Of a DNA stretch of 64,000 nt, positions 35,625 through 44,400 are shown in pieces. The DNA lies in assembly GCF_009789235.1 (NCBI RefSeq), contig NZ_WSTB01000013.1:1-64000 (forward strand). The letters are read 5' to 3'. The stretch is from Flavobacterium hydrocarbonoxydans. GTDB taxonomy: Bacteria > Bacteroidota > Bacteroidia > Flavobacteriales > Flavobacteriaceae. The position numbers and the translations under genes were made by a program. How positions within the stretch are numbered: the first letter of the stretch is position 1; each line of letters starts with the position of its first letter. The notes below the pieces were generated by a model. The model had not been told where the DNA came from and searched no databases. It was given only the letters and a program-made list of their open reading frames with translations.

Positions 35625-36941
35625 ATGAGCATCATTTCGTTGATTATAAAAAGAGAATTTATTGCCAAAGTCCGCAATAAATCTTTTGTTGTCATGACTT
35701 TTCTGAGCCCGTTATTGTTTGTTGCAATTGCTGGATTTATTGGATATTTGAGTTCGATGAAAGCAGATACCAAGCGAATTGCAATTCACGATGAAACTGG
35801 TTTTTTTGCGAATGATTTTGTAAAACAGAATAAAAAAGAGGGCGAGTTCAAATACCTGAATTTATCAGAAATTGACACCAAATCACTGAAAGATAGTATT
35901 ACTAAAGAAAATTTTAGCGGTTTAATTATTATTCCAAAAACTACTAATTTAAAAGAGTTAGAAAGCAAAGTCGAGTTTATTTCGAACAATAGTCCGAGTA
36001 TTGTTTTTATCGAAAATACGCAGGATGTTATTGCTTCAAAAATTACAAAAATCAATCTTGAAAAAGCAAAATTAGATACAACAGCCATTCAAAAAGCCCA
36101 GGCAAATGTTAATATTCATTTGGCAAAATCATCTGGAGAAGAGAGTTTAAAAGGGTTGAACGAAATTAAAATTGGTATTGGCGGTGCTTTTGGTTATTTG
36201 ATTATGATGTTCATCATCATTTACGGAAACATGGTAATGCGAAGTGTAATCGAAGAAAAAACCAATAGAATTATCGAAATCATTATTTCATCGGTAAAAC
36301 CTTTTCAGCTAATGATTGGTAAAATCATTGGAACTTCGCTTGCGGGATTATTACAATTTACCATTTGGGCGGTTATTGGATTGAGTTTGATGTTCGCCGC
36401 TTCAGCATTTTTTGGAGTGAATGTTGGACCAACAGCCAGAATTTCACCAGAATTAATGCAGGCTGCACAACAAGAATTTTCGGGAACGGCGCAAATGTAT
36501 ATTGCCGAATTATGGAATCTGCCAATCGCTAGTATTCTGGTTGGTTTTATAGTTTATTTCATCGGAGGCTATTTTTTATACAGTTCGTTTTATGCCGCAA
36601 TTGGTGCTGCTGTTGACAATCAAACCGATTCACAGCAATTTTTATTACCGATTATTATGCCCTTGATTTTGAGCGTTTATATTGGTTTTTTTACTGTTGT
36701 AAACGATCCTCACGGAACTGTAGCTGTAGTATTTTCGATGATTCCACTTACGTCGCCAATCGTAATGCTGATGCGTTTACCTTTTGGAGTGCCTTGGTGG
36801 CAAATCGCAATTTCGGTATCATTATTGTTTGCTACTTTTTTCCTTGTGGTTTGGTTTGCTGCAAAAATTTACCGCGTAGGTATTTTAATGTACGGCAAAA
36901 AACCAACCTGGAAAGAATTGTATAAATGGCTTAAATATTAA
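35625..36941 (+). CDS. ABC exporter permease (NatB-like)
   Basis: 438 residues. A first membrane helix at about 22-42, a large extracytoplasmic segment of about 150 residues, then five or six helices between about 190 and 425, as in ABC-2-type NatB permeases. VIEEKTNRIIEIIISSVKPFQLMIGKIIG is the signature region. The ATG at 35625 was chosen; a TTG upstream lies in the hairpin and adds only six residues. It forms an exporter with the preceding ATPase. Confidence 0.88.
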   Translation: MSIISLIIKREFIAKVRNKSFVVMTFLSPLLFVAIAGFIGYLSSMKADTKRIAIHDETGFFANDFVKQNKKEGEFKYLNLSEIDTKSLKDSITKENFSGLIIIPKTTNLKELESKVEFISNNSPSIVFIENTQDVIASKITKINLEKAKLDTTAIQKAQANVNIHLAKSSGEESLKGLNEIKIGIGGAFGYLIMMFIIIYGNMVMRSVIEEKTNRIIEIIISSVKPFQLMIGKIIGTSLAGLLQFTIWAVIGLSLMFAASAFFGVNVGPTARISPELMQAAQQEFSGTAQMYIAELWNLPIASILVGFIVYFIGGYFLYSSFYAAIGAAVDNQTDSQQFLLPIIMPLILSVYIGFFTVVNDPHGTVAVVFSMIPLTSPIVMLMRLPFGVPWWQIAISVSLLFATFFLVVWFAAKIYRVGILMYGKKPTWKELYKWLKY

Positions 36942-36959
36942 TTTTAAAGCTGCTAAGTC

Positions 36960-37042
36960 ACTAAGGTTCTGAGACGCTAAGTTTTTAGTTTCTTGGTAAA
37001 TAAATAAAAAACCTTAGAGCCTTAGCAACTCAGAACCTTAGT
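36960..37042. repeat. palindrome between the exporter and the response regulator
   Basis: ACTAAGGTTCTGAG (36960-36973) pairs perfectly with 37029-37042; between them are further copies of CTAAG/CTTAG words. It is one of several long imperfect palindromes at gene ends in the window. Confidence 0.75.
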
Positions 37043-37056
37043 ACCTTTAAAAAAGA

Positions 37057-38220
37057 ATGAGTAAAATACTAATTATAGAAGACGAAGCAGCTATCAGAAG
37101 AGTTTTGGTAAAAATCTTATCAGAAGAAAATGATACGTATCAGGTTGATGAAGCTGAAGATGGCGCGATTGGTCTTGAGAAAATAAAAAACAACGATTAC
37201 GATTTGGTTTTGTGCGACATCAAAATGCCAAAATTAGACGGTGTTGAGGTTTTAGAAGAAGTAAAAAAAATCAAACCTGAGATTCCGATGGTCATGATTT
37301 CCGGTCACGGCGATATGGAAACAGCGATTCAAACCATGCGTTTGGGTGCTTTTGATTATATCTCGAAACCACCGGATTTGAATCGTTTACTGAATACGGT
37401 TCGAAATGCTTTAGATAAAAAACAACTGGTAGTTGAGAATAAAATTTTAAAGAAAAAAGTAAGCAAAAACTACGAAATGGTAGGCGAAAGCGAAGCTATC
37501 AGTCATATTAAATTAATGATTGATAAAGTTGCGCAAACCGAAGCCAGGGTTTTGATTACGGGACCCAACGGAACCGGAAAAGAATTGGTAGCGCATCAAT
37601 TACATGAAAAAAGCGAGCGTGCTAATTTTCCTTTGATTGAAGTAAACTGTGCTGCAATTCCGAGTGAATTGATCGAAAGCGAATTGTTCGGTCATGTAAA
37701 AGGTGCTTTTACATCGGCAGTGAAAGATCGTGCCGGAAAGTTTGAAGCAGCTGATAAAGGAACTATTTTTCTGGATGAAATTGGGGATATGAGTCTTTCG
37801 GCGCAAGCCAAAGTATTAAGAGCCTTGCAGGAAAGTATGATTACTAGAGTAGGAGCTGAAAAAGATATAAAAGTGGATGTTCGCGTAGTGGCAGCGACCA
37901 ACAAAGATTTAAAAACCGAAATTGCCGAAGGGCGTTTTCGTGAAGATTTGTACCATCGATTGGCTGTGATTTTGATAAAAGTGCCGCCATTGAATGAAAG
38001 ACGTGATGATATTCCGGCCCTGATCAATCACTTTACTGAGAAAATTGCTTCGGAACAAGGGAATGCAATCAAAGTATTTTCGGCCCAAGCCATAAAATTA
38101 TTGCAGGAATACGATTGGACAGGAAATATTCGTGAACTCCGAAATGTAGTCGAAAGATTGATTATTTTGGGAGGAAGTGAGATTTCTGAAAACGATGTGA
38201 AAATGTTTGCAAGCAAATAA
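37057..38220 (+). CDS. sigma54-type response regulator lacking a DNA-binding domain
   Basis: 387 residues. Receiver domain 1-120 with the phospho-acceptor Asp54 in LVLCDIKMP; AAA+ domain from about 140 with Walker A GPNGTGKELVA and the sensor motif GTIFLDEIGDMSLSAQ. The sigma54-contact loop reads GAFTSA instead of GAFTGA. The chain stops right after the AAA+ domain at IRELRNVVERLIILGGSEISENDVKMFASK, with no Fis-type HTH. It may activate from solution or work through partners, as known for DBD-less FlgR-type regulators. No histidine kinase is adjacent. Confidence 0.88.
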   Translation: MSKILIIEDEAAIRRVLVKILSEENDTYQVDEAEDGAIGLEKIKNNDYDLVLCDIKMPKLDGVEVLEEVKKIKPEIPMVMISGHGDMETAIQTMRLGAFDYISKPPDLNRLLNTVRNALDKKQLVVENKILKKKVSKNYEMVGESEAISHIKLMIDKVAQTEARVLITGPNGTGKELVAHQLHEKSERANFPLIEVNCAAIPSELIESELFGHVKGAFTSAVKDRAGKFEAADKGTIFLDEIGDMSLSAQAKVLRALQESMITRVGAEKDIKVDVRVVAATNKDLKTEIAEGRFREDLYHRLAVILIKVPPLNERRDDIPALINHFTEKIASEQGNAIKVFSAQAIKLLQEYDWTGNIRELRNVVERLIILGGSEISENDVKMFASK

Positions 38221-38266
38221 TAATTTTAGAATCTGAATTCTAAAATCATAAATCTAAAATTAGTAT

Positions 38267-38932
38267 ATGAAACTAAAAAAAATAAACGAAAAACTACAGG
38301 ACGCCTTAATTGAGAACGGCTTAACGGAGCCTAATTTATTGCAAAAAGAGACTTTTTCGACTATAAAAAGTGGTGTCGATTGTATTGTGCTTTCGCCAAA
38401 AGGAAGCGGAAAATCAACTACAATTGTATTGAATGTGATTCAGCAACTGGCAGGTCAAACTGAAGAATCGCCACGCGCTTTGATTATTGTAGAAGACAAA
38501 ACGAAGGTTTTGGAGATGGCAGAGCTTTTTGAGAAATACGGAAAATACACCAACCTTGAAGTGTATGGCGTACATGATAAAGGTGATATGGACTATGATA
38601 AAAACTACATTTCGACAGGAATTGATGTTCTAATCGGAACGCCAAATAAATTGAGTGATATGTTTACCACCGCAGGGTATAATGTAAACCGATTGAAAAT
38701 GTTTATTTTGGATGATGCCGATCCAATTTTGAAATTGCGTCACGAGACTAAAATCATGCGCATTTCGAACAGTATTGCCAAAACACAGCGCATTATTTTT
38801 GCTGAAGATTATACAGAACGTATCGAGATTTTGGCGGATAAAATGCTATTAGAACCTTACATATTTGATTTGGATGAAGAAGGAGAAGATGAACTTGACG
38901 AAGAAGAAGGTTTGATCGAAGAGGAAGAATAA
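38267..38932 (+). CDS. single-domain DEAD-box-like ATPase with acidic tail
   Basis: 221 residues covering only the first RecA lobe of a DEAD helicase. A Q-like region (EPNLLQKETFSTI), Walker A SPKGSGKST (43-51), GTPNKLSD (124-131) and a DDAD box (149-152) in place of DEAD are present; the second lobe with motifs IV-VI is absent, and the last ~20 residues are almost all Glu/Asp. It cannot be a normal helicase; a regulatory or scaffolding role is possible. It is followed 40 bp later by the DUF2007 gene. Confidence 0.75.
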   Translation: MKLKKINEKLQDALIENGLTEPNLLQKETFSTIKSGVDCIVLSPKGSGKSTTIVLNVIQQLAGQTEESPRALIIVEDKTKVLEMAELFEKYGKYTNLEVYGVHDKGDMDYDKNYISTGIDVLIGTPNKLSDMFTTAGYNVNRLKMFILDDADPILKLRHETKIMRISNSIAKTQRIIFAEDYTERIEILADKMLLEPYIFDLDEEGEDELDEEEGLIEEEE

Positions 38933-38972
38933 TCGGTTTTGAAATGAATTTAAACAATAAAATTATAATGTC

Positions 38973-39191
38973 ATGGGATTGATGAAAGTGTTTTCAGGAA
39001 GTGAAGTTTTAGCGCTTGGTTTACAAGAAAGACTAGAACAGGCAGGAGTAGAAACAGTAAAAAAAGACAATATTCAATCGGCCAGAGCGGCTGGTTATGG
39101 CGGTTCGGACTTGGCTGTTGAAATCTTTATTCAGGAAACAGATTTTGCAAAAGCAAATCCGGTTATTGAAGATTTCAGAATGAGTATTTAA
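38973..39191 (+). CDS. DUF2007 family small protein
   Basis: 72 residues. The sequence MKVFSGSEVLALGLQERLEQAGVETVKKDNIQSARAAGYGG, followed by a hydrophobic EIFIQETDFAKANPVIEDF, matches the DUF2007 putative signal-transducing domain, a small alpha/beta fold. Function unknown. It lies in a short run with the DEAD-like protein and the small hypothetical downstream. Confidence 0.75.
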   Translation: MGLMKVFSGSEVLALGLQERLEQAGVETVKKDNIQSARAAGYGGSDLAVEIFIQETDFAKANPVIEDFRMSI

Positions 39192-39198
39192 AAGAAAA

Positions 39199-39507
39199 AT
39201 GAGAAAAAGCTTCATTTTGATAATAATTATTTTGCTGACACTGATTTTGGATAGAATTCTATTCATGGAAAAGCGACTTGCAAATAATTTATTTGAATAT
39301 GAAACAGGAGTTTATGTTGGTGATCCAATTTCTGCATCGCAAAATATTATAATTAAAAATAATTTTGAGATTCAAATTAGTAAGAATGAAAATTCAAATT
39401 CATTTTATGTTTTAGGTTTATATTTTGGAGAACTTTACTTATTGGAGAAAAATACTTTTAAATATACTCATTACACAGAATTTCAGGGAAGCTCAAGGTG
39501 GAATTAA
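39199..39507 (+). CDS. hypothetical membrane-anchored protein
   Basis: 102 residues. A strong N-terminal membrane helix (about 5-22) and a hydrophilic domain with several beta-like strands (YETGVYVGDPISASQNIIIKNN, SFYVLGLYFGELYLLEKNTF). No family is recognised. It is AT-rich, 7 bp after the DUF2007 gene and 12 bp before the HAD gene, so it is probably in the same operon. Confidence 0.55.
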   Translation: MRKSFILIIIILLTLILDRILFMEKRLANNLFEYETGVYVGDPISASQNIIIKNNFEIQISKNENSNSFYVLGLYFGELYLLEKNTFKYTHYTEFQGSSRWN

Positions 39508-39519
39508 TTTAGAAAAACA

Positions 39520-40323
39520 ATGCAATACAAAATGCTGGTACTCGACATGGATGACACCTTGTTGACAGACGATCATAAAATTTCAGATTTAAATAAAAAA
39601 GTACTTCTTGAAGCTCAGGCAAAAGGCGTTTATGTAGTTCTGGCTTCAGGTAGGCCAACTTCGGCAATGACTGCTTATGCAAAAGAACTGGAATTAGACT
39701 TAAATAATTCATACATGCTTTCGTTTAATGGTGCTATCGTCAGCAGCGTAAAAGATGACGAAATTTTGTTTGAGCAAAAGCTAACAGAAAAGCAGATTCA
39801 CGAATTGTACGATTATAGCCTTAGTAGAAACACTGATATTATCACGTATCTTGACGGTGCCATCATAAGCGAAACCGACTCGGAGTTTATAGAAATCGAG
39901 AAAGAAATTACCAAAATGCCTCACAATAAAGTGGCTAGTTTTAAAGAGACTGTTAACAGGCCTGCAGTAAAATGTATTTTACTGCAGGAACCATCTTATC
40001 TAAAAGAATTAGAAAATGATTTAAAAGCAGCAATGCCACATCTGAGTGTTTCGATGTCTAAGCCTTTTTTCTTAGAAGTTGCCCAAAACGGAATTGACAA
40101 AGCAGCCAGTTTAAAATTTCTAGCCGAAAGATTAAACATTCAGCAAAGCGAAATCATCGCAGTAGGAAATGCTGGAAATGACCTGACCATGATTGAATAC
40201 GCTGGTTTAGGAGTTTGGGTTGACAATGTAACGCCTGAATTGCGTGACAGAGCTAATATAATTGTGGCATCAAATAATAATGATGGCGTAGCTGAGGTAG
40301 TGCAGCGTTATATTTTAAATTAA
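39520..40323 (+). CDS. Cof-type HAD hydrolase
   Basis: 267 residues. Motif I LVLDMDDTLLTDD, motif II LASGRPTS and motif IV GNAGNDLTMIEYAG with the long cap between them define the Cof/YbiV-type sugar-phosphate phosphatases. All catalytic Asp residues are present. The substrate is probably a sugar phosphate or FMN-like cofactor; unknown. It precedes a GNAT gene by 2 bp. Confidence 0.9.
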   Translation: MQYKMLVLDMDDTLLTDDHKISDLNKKVLLEAQAKGVYVVLASGRPTSAMTAYAKELELDLNNSYMLSFNGAIVSSVKDDEILFEQKLTEKQIHELYDYSLSRNTDIITYLDGAIISETDSEFIEIEKEITKMPHNKVASFKETVNRPAVKCILLQEPSYLKELENDLKAAMPHLSVSMSKPFFLEVAQNGIDKAASLKFLAERLNIQQSEIIAVGNAGNDLTMIEYAGLGVWVDNVTPELRDRANIIVASNNNDGVAEVVQRYILN

Positions 40324-40325
40324 CG

Positions 40326-40856
40326 ATGAAAAAAACAATCGAAACAGACCGTTTGATTTTAAGAGAATTAGTTGATTCTGATGCCGAACTAATGTTCGAA
40401 ATGGAATCCAATCCAAACGTTCATATTTTTGTTGGTAAAAAGCCTTTAAAACATATTGACGAAGTCTATGAATATATCAGACTTATTCAAGAGCAATACG
40501 CAGCTTTTGGAACAGGCCGTTGGGCGGTAGTCTTAAAAGAAACAGGTGAATTTATTGGCTGGTCCGGAATAAAGTTTATTACAAAAGAAATAAATAACCA
40601 TCAGGATTTTTATGAAATTGGGTATCGTTTCAATGAAAAACACTGGGGAAAAGGATACGCTACCGAAGCAGGAAAAGCTTTTATAAATCACGCTTTCAAC
40701 GAAATGAAAGTAGATGCAGTATATGCTTATGCAGATGAAGGAAATGCAAATTCAAGAAAAATTTTAGAAAAACTGGGATTGCAGTTTATCAATACCTTTG
40801 AGTACGAAGACGAAACCGAAGTCTGGTACGAAATAAAAAATCCGAAAAATATATAA
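40326..40856 (+). CDS. GNAT family N-acetyltransferase (RimJ/RimL-like)
   Basis: 176 residues. ETDRLILRELVDSDAELMFEME opens the fold; EKHWGKGYATEAGKAFINHAF is the acetyl-CoA motif and ANSRKILEKLGLQFINTFEYED the conserved C-terminal part. The substrate is not known. It lies 2 bp after the HAD gene and ends the plus-strand run at a terminator. Confidence 0.9.
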   Translation: MKKTIETDRLILRELVDSDAELMFEMESNPNVHIFVGKKPLKHIDEVYEYIRLIQEQYAAFGTGRWAVVLKETGEFIGWSGIKFITKEINNHQDFYEIGYRFNEKHWGKGYATEAGKAFINHAFNEMKVDAVYAYADEGNANSRKILEKLGLQFINTFEYEDETEVWYEIKNPKNI

Positions 40857-40885
40857 TCCAATTGTAATAATTGGATTTTTTTTTG
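40855..40885 (+). terminator. terminator after the GNAT gene
   Basis: AATCCAATT pairs with AATTGGATT around GTAAT and is followed by a run of T. The stop codon TAA lies at the base of the stem. Confidence 0.8.
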
Positions 40886-40898
40886 GATAAATAAGAAA

Positions 40899-40993
40899 GT
40901 GTCCCAGACCTTTACAGCCTTTTTTAATCACCTATAACAAATTTAGTAGGTAGTAATTGTTCAGGATTTTGGGTGTAAAGATTTGGGAAACAC
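40899..40993. repeat. 95-bp element with imperfect terminal inverted repeats
   Basis: The ends GTGTCCCAGACCTTTACA and (reverse complement of the right end) GTGTTTCCCAAATCTTTACA are alike over about 20 bases. No coding sequence fits. It could be a small non-autonomous mobile element, but no target duplication is obvious. Confidence 0.4.
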
Positions 40994-41030
40994 TGCTCAC
41001 ACTTGAGCTTTTCTTATAAGTAGATTGGGC

Positions 41031-41549
41031 TTATTTTTTAGCTACAGAAACAAAATATTTATTTCCGTCACCCATTGTCAGTTTTACGCGTTCATCACAA
41101 AGATCAATAGCAAAATTAGCACTTTCGTAGCAAGTACAAGTCGTGTTTTTGTCTTTAGACATCTCTGTTTTGCAATTGTTGTTTTTAAAAGTTGACAACT
41201 GCGGCGTGTACAAACTTACTAAATCTGTAGATGCTGTTACAAGCGAAATAATACTTGCAGAGTTGTTGTTCGTGATTCTGTACACAATTCTGTCCGTGTA
41301 ATTTACTTCATTAACCGTTACTTTTCTAATGTAGGTGTAAGCAGTTGAAGCCTCTCCCGGCTCTTTAACCTCAAATTTAAAACCAACTGAACGAATAGCA
41401 ATATCAAACTGAGTTTGATTGTTATAACTCGCCCATGTAGTAAGTGTACTGATGGATGGAAAAGTATTTGTAACCGGAGCAGGAGTTTGAGCTTCTGCAG
41501 AGAAAATCGTTAATAGCATTAAGCAAATCGTGGGGAAAAATGCTTTCAT
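41031..41549 (-). CDS. hypothetical secreted protein
   Basis: 172 residues. Residues 1-20 form a signal peptide ending AEAQT. The mature part has a proline-rich start, likely beta strands, and five Cys residues, four of them clustered near the C-terminus (KNNNCKTEMSKDKNTTCTCYESANFAIDLCDE) that could form disulfides. No family was recognised. It stands alone. Confidence 0.6.
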   Translation of the reverse strand: MKAFFPTICLMLLTIFSAEAQTPAPVTNTFPSISTLTTWASYNNQTQFDIAIRSVGFKFEVKEPGEASTAYTYIRKVTVNEVNYTDRIVYRITNNNSASIISLVTASTDLVSLYTPQLSTFKNNNCKTEMSKDKNTTCTCYESANFAIDLCDERVKLTMGDGNKYFVSVAKK

Positions 41550-42074
41550 ATAGTTAAAATTTTAAATTTGCCTACTCTGTATGGTTTTCGGCTTACCCAT
41601 TTTATTAAATCTTCAAATACAAAACAAATCAGTAAACGCTATAAAAGGAGAAATGTTATTTCAAATTTCATTTATAAAGCAATTAATTTTTAAGTTTTAA
41701 TAAAATAGGGTAAGACTAAAAATTAAACGACTAATAATGAGTTGTTTTCTAAATTAATATTTTTTTATTTTTTTTCAATAAAATCCTCCTGCGTTTTGGT
41801 ATAAACACATTCAAAAATTAAAATCTGTTTTGGAAATGTGAATTTAAGTTTAAAATTGGCGTAAACAAAGAACTTATCGAGATTTTTTTTCTTTTTTTAG
41901 AATCAAATTTTCAAAATAATCTATTTGGTTAATTTTCATCAACTTAAAAAATATGTTTTATCCTCAATTTTTGAAATATTTAGTTTACTATTTTTCTTTA
42001 CCCTACTTAATCTTATTAAAAAATAATTGAAAATTTGCTTAATCCCGAATTGGTTAACAGGTTTGAATCTAATT
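41550..42074. other. AT-rich intergenic region without recognisable genes
   Basis: The first half of the 860-bp gap before mtaB is very AT-rich, with poly-T tracts. It holds no credible open frame, tRNA or named RNA that could be recognised. The second half contains repeat A4 and the mtaB promoter. Confidence 0.6.
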
Positions 42075-42202
42075 AGGAGCATCACAACCGGCTTCTTTTA
42101 ATCAGGGTTCCCGTCTTCGGCTTTATTCCCGATTAACAAAAACTACGGCTGAAAAAGCCTTGTTTTTCTAAATCGGGAGATATCGCCTCAACCGGGGCTA
42201 GG
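42075..42202 (-). repeat. family A structured repeat, copy A4 (inverted)
   Basis: The ends AGGAGCATC and CCGGGGCTAGG echo family A flanks in reverse. The inner part 42125-42181 is nearly identical to 580-635 in inverted orientation and forms the hairpin CCCGATT ... AATCGGG. Confidence 0.7.
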
Positions 42203-42354
42203 CTCAAACAATTGGCTTCTTTTAAACATTTTTTAAAACTAAAAAAGGATGATATTCTTTTTAAAAGCTTTCATTTCAATAAATTAAAAAATAAAATATT
42301 GCAATCAATTGATTTTTAAATAATTATTGATTTTATTTTCAAAAATATTGTTCG

Positions 42355-42362
42355 TAAATTTG
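42355..42362 (+). promoter_or_regulatory. -7 box for mtaB
   Basis: TAAATTTG matches TAnnTTTG; a transcript from about 42366 gives a 43-nt leader. Confidence 0.5.
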
Positions 42363-42408
42363 CAACCTTAAATTTTTTGACAACGATTTCATTAGTTTAA
42401 GACACATT

Positions 42409-43743
42409 ATGGAAAATAAAAAGAAAGTTGCCTTTTATACACTGGGTTGTAAACTGAATTTTTCAGAAACCTCTACAATCGCCAGAAACTTTAATGACGA
42501 AGGTTTTGACCGCGTCGATTTCGAAGAAGTAGCCGACATCTATGTCATCAATACCTGCTCAGTAACCGAAAATGCGGATAAACAATTTAAGCAGGTTGTC
42601 AAAAAAGCAATGAAACTCAACGACAAAGCTTTTGTCGCAGCAATAGGTTGTTACGCTCAGTTAAAACCAGAAGAATTAGCGGCTGTAGATGGTGTTGATT
42701 TGGTTTTGGGTGCTACCGAAAAATTTAAAATTACCGATTATATCAACGATCTAAGCAAAAATGACATGGGTGAAGTACATTCATGCGAAATTGCCGAAGC
42801 CGATTTTTATGTAGGAAGTTATTCAATAGGCGATCGTACCCGAGCTTTCTTAAAAGTTCAGGATGGCTGCGATTACAAATGTACGTATTGTACCATTCCA
42901 TTAGCTAGAGGAATTTCCAGAAGTGATGCGCTAGAAAACGTGTTGCAAAATGCCAAAGAAATTTCGGCTCAAAATATTAGAGAAATTGTACTGACCGGAG
43001 TAAACATTGGTGATTACGGAAAAGGCGAATTCGGAAACAAAAAACACGAACATACTTTTTTAGACTTAGTGCAAGCTCTGGATAAAGTAGAAGGAATCGA
43101 GCGTTTGCGAATTTCCTCAATCGAACCAAATTTGCTTAAAAACGAAACGATCGAATTTGTATCTCAAAGCCGCACTTTCGTTCCGCATTTTCATATTCCG
43201 TTACAATCAGGAAGTAATGACATTCTGAAAGCCATGAAACGTCGTTACTTACGTGAAGTATATACCGAACGCGTGAATAAAATTCGCGAAGTGATGCCGC
43301 ACGCTTGTATAGGTGTCGATGTGATTGTTGGTTTTCCTGGTGAAACCGATGAGCATTTTTTAGAAACCTATCATTTCCTAAACGAAATGGATATTTCGTA
43401 CCTGCACGTTTTTACCTATTCTGAAAGAGATAATACAGAAGCCGCAGATATGCCAGGAGTTGTTCCTGCAAATGTGAGAGCAAAACGTAGTAAAATGTTA
43501 CGTGGTTTATCCGTTAAAAAACGTCGTGCTTTTTACGAAAGCCAATTAGGAAGCAACAGAACAGTTTTGTTCGAAAGTGAAAATAAAGAAGGGTACATTC
43601 ACGGTTTTACCGAAAATTACGTAAAAGTAAAAACACCCTGGAATCCTGAATTAGTGAATACTTTACAAGATATTAAGCTCACAAAAATAGACGAAGACGG
43701 AAGCGTTCGTTTGGAGTTTATTCATAAATTGGTGGAAGCCTAA
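42409..43743 (+). CDS. mtaB: tRNA t6A37 methylthiotransferase MtaB
   Basis: A 444-residue radical-SAM enzyme. The UPF0004 domain has the first cluster cysteines (TLGCKLNFSE, VINTCSVTENAD, AIGCYAQLKPEE); the radical-SAM motif is CDYKCTYCTIPLARG; the TRAM domain closes the C-terminus. It converts t6A37 to ms2t6A37 in tRNAs reading ANN codons. RimO is similar but has a different C-terminus. It is monocistronic with its own promoter and terminator. Confidence 0.92.
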   Translation: MENKKKVAFYTLGCKLNFSETSTIARNFNDEGFDRVDFEEVADIYVINTCSVTENADKQFKQVVKKAMKLNDKAFVAAIGCYAQLKPEELAAVDGVDLVLGATEKFKITDYINDLSKNDMGEVHSCEIAEADFYVGSYSIGDRTRAFLKVQDGCDYKCTYCTIPLARGISRSDALENVLQNAKEISAQNIREIVLTGVNIGDYGKGEFGNKKHEHTFLDLVQALDKVEGIERLRISSIEPNLLKNETIEFVSQSRTFVPHFHIPLQSGSNDILKAMKRRYLREVYTERVNKIREVMPHACIGVDVIVGFPGETDEHFLETYHFLNEMDISYLHVFTYSERDNTEAADMPGVVPANVRAKRSKMLRGLSVKKRRAFYESQLGSNRTVLFESENKEGYIHGFTENYVKVKTPWNPELVNTLQDIKLTKIDEDGSVRLEFIHKLVEA

Positions 43744-43749
43744 AAAATC

Positions 43750-43783
43750 AAAGCCCTTTAAAATTTCTTAAAGGGCTTTTTTT
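43750..43783. terminator. bidirectional terminator between mtaB and a convergent gene
   Basis: AAAGCCCTTTAA pairs with TTAAAGGGCTTT and is followed by T-runs; the stop codon of the minus-strand gene lies at its right edge. Confidence 0.8.
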
Positions 43784-44295
43784 TACTTCTCATTCTCATC
43801 AACAAACAATTTCAGTGAATTGATGTAATCAGTATCAAATTCTATGACTCTGATTTTTTCAGGATTAAAACTTAATTCACCACCAAACTGACCTCGAATG
43901 TCCAGGAAATCAATAGTAAGTATTTCTTCGTTTACTTCAATCAATTTTCCTAAATAAACCGATTTTGGTGATTTTTTCACAATCTGAAAAAGACCGTATT
44001 TATTCTGAACGTAATTCAAAATCGTACTCAAATCCCGAATAGGGATAATATCCTCCGCATTTGTCTTTAAACCTTTCAGGCGAATCACCTTTTCGTTAAA
44101 TTCAAGTTCTTCGTCTCTTTCGATCGCTTCGATGTTTTTGTTTTTCAAAATCACAAAACCATCCAATACAAAATCAATCGGATTGTTTTTCAACAAAATC
44201 CAATCATCTGAATAATCAATCAAAAAACCAGTGAAGATTTCTTTTTTATCTGTAAATGCAATCGAAATTAATTGCCTTAAATATTGTTCCATCAT
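43783..44295 (-). CDS. hypothetical protein with two Sm-like segments
   Basis: 170 residues, cytoplasmic. Two halves each look like a small beta-barrel: 15-58 (KKEIFTGFLIDYSDDWILLKNNP ... FVILKNKNIEAIERD) and 108-160 (KSVYLGKLIEVNEEILTIDFLD ... FNPEKIRVIEFDTDY), reminiscent of Sm/Hfq-like folds. No name can be assigned. It may bind RNA or ligand, but this is only a fold impression. Confidence 0.6.
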   Translation of the reverse strand: MMEQYLRQLISIAFTDKKEIFTGFLIDYSDDWILLKNNPIDFVLDGFVILKNKNIEAIERDEELEFNEKVIRLKGLKTNAEDIIPIRDLSTILNYVQNKYGLFQIVKKSPKSVYLGKLIEVNEEILTIDFLDIRGQFGGELSFNPEKIRVIEFDTDYINSLKLFVDENEK

Positions 44296-44327
44296 ATTAA
44301 TTTTTTAAAATTCCAATATTAAAATTC

Positions 44328-44378
44328 CAAATTCCAATTTTTGCATCACTTGGAATTTGGTCCCGATAGCTATCGGGA
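44328..44378. repeat. hairpin plus 18-bp palindrome
   Basis: CCAAATTCCAA (44328-44338) pairs with TTGGAATTTGG (44350-44360), directly followed by the palindrome TCCCGATAGCTATCGGGA at 44361-44378. It joins two repeat types in one gap. Confidence 0.8.
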
Positions 44379-44400
44379 TTAATTTTTGAGATTTAATGTT

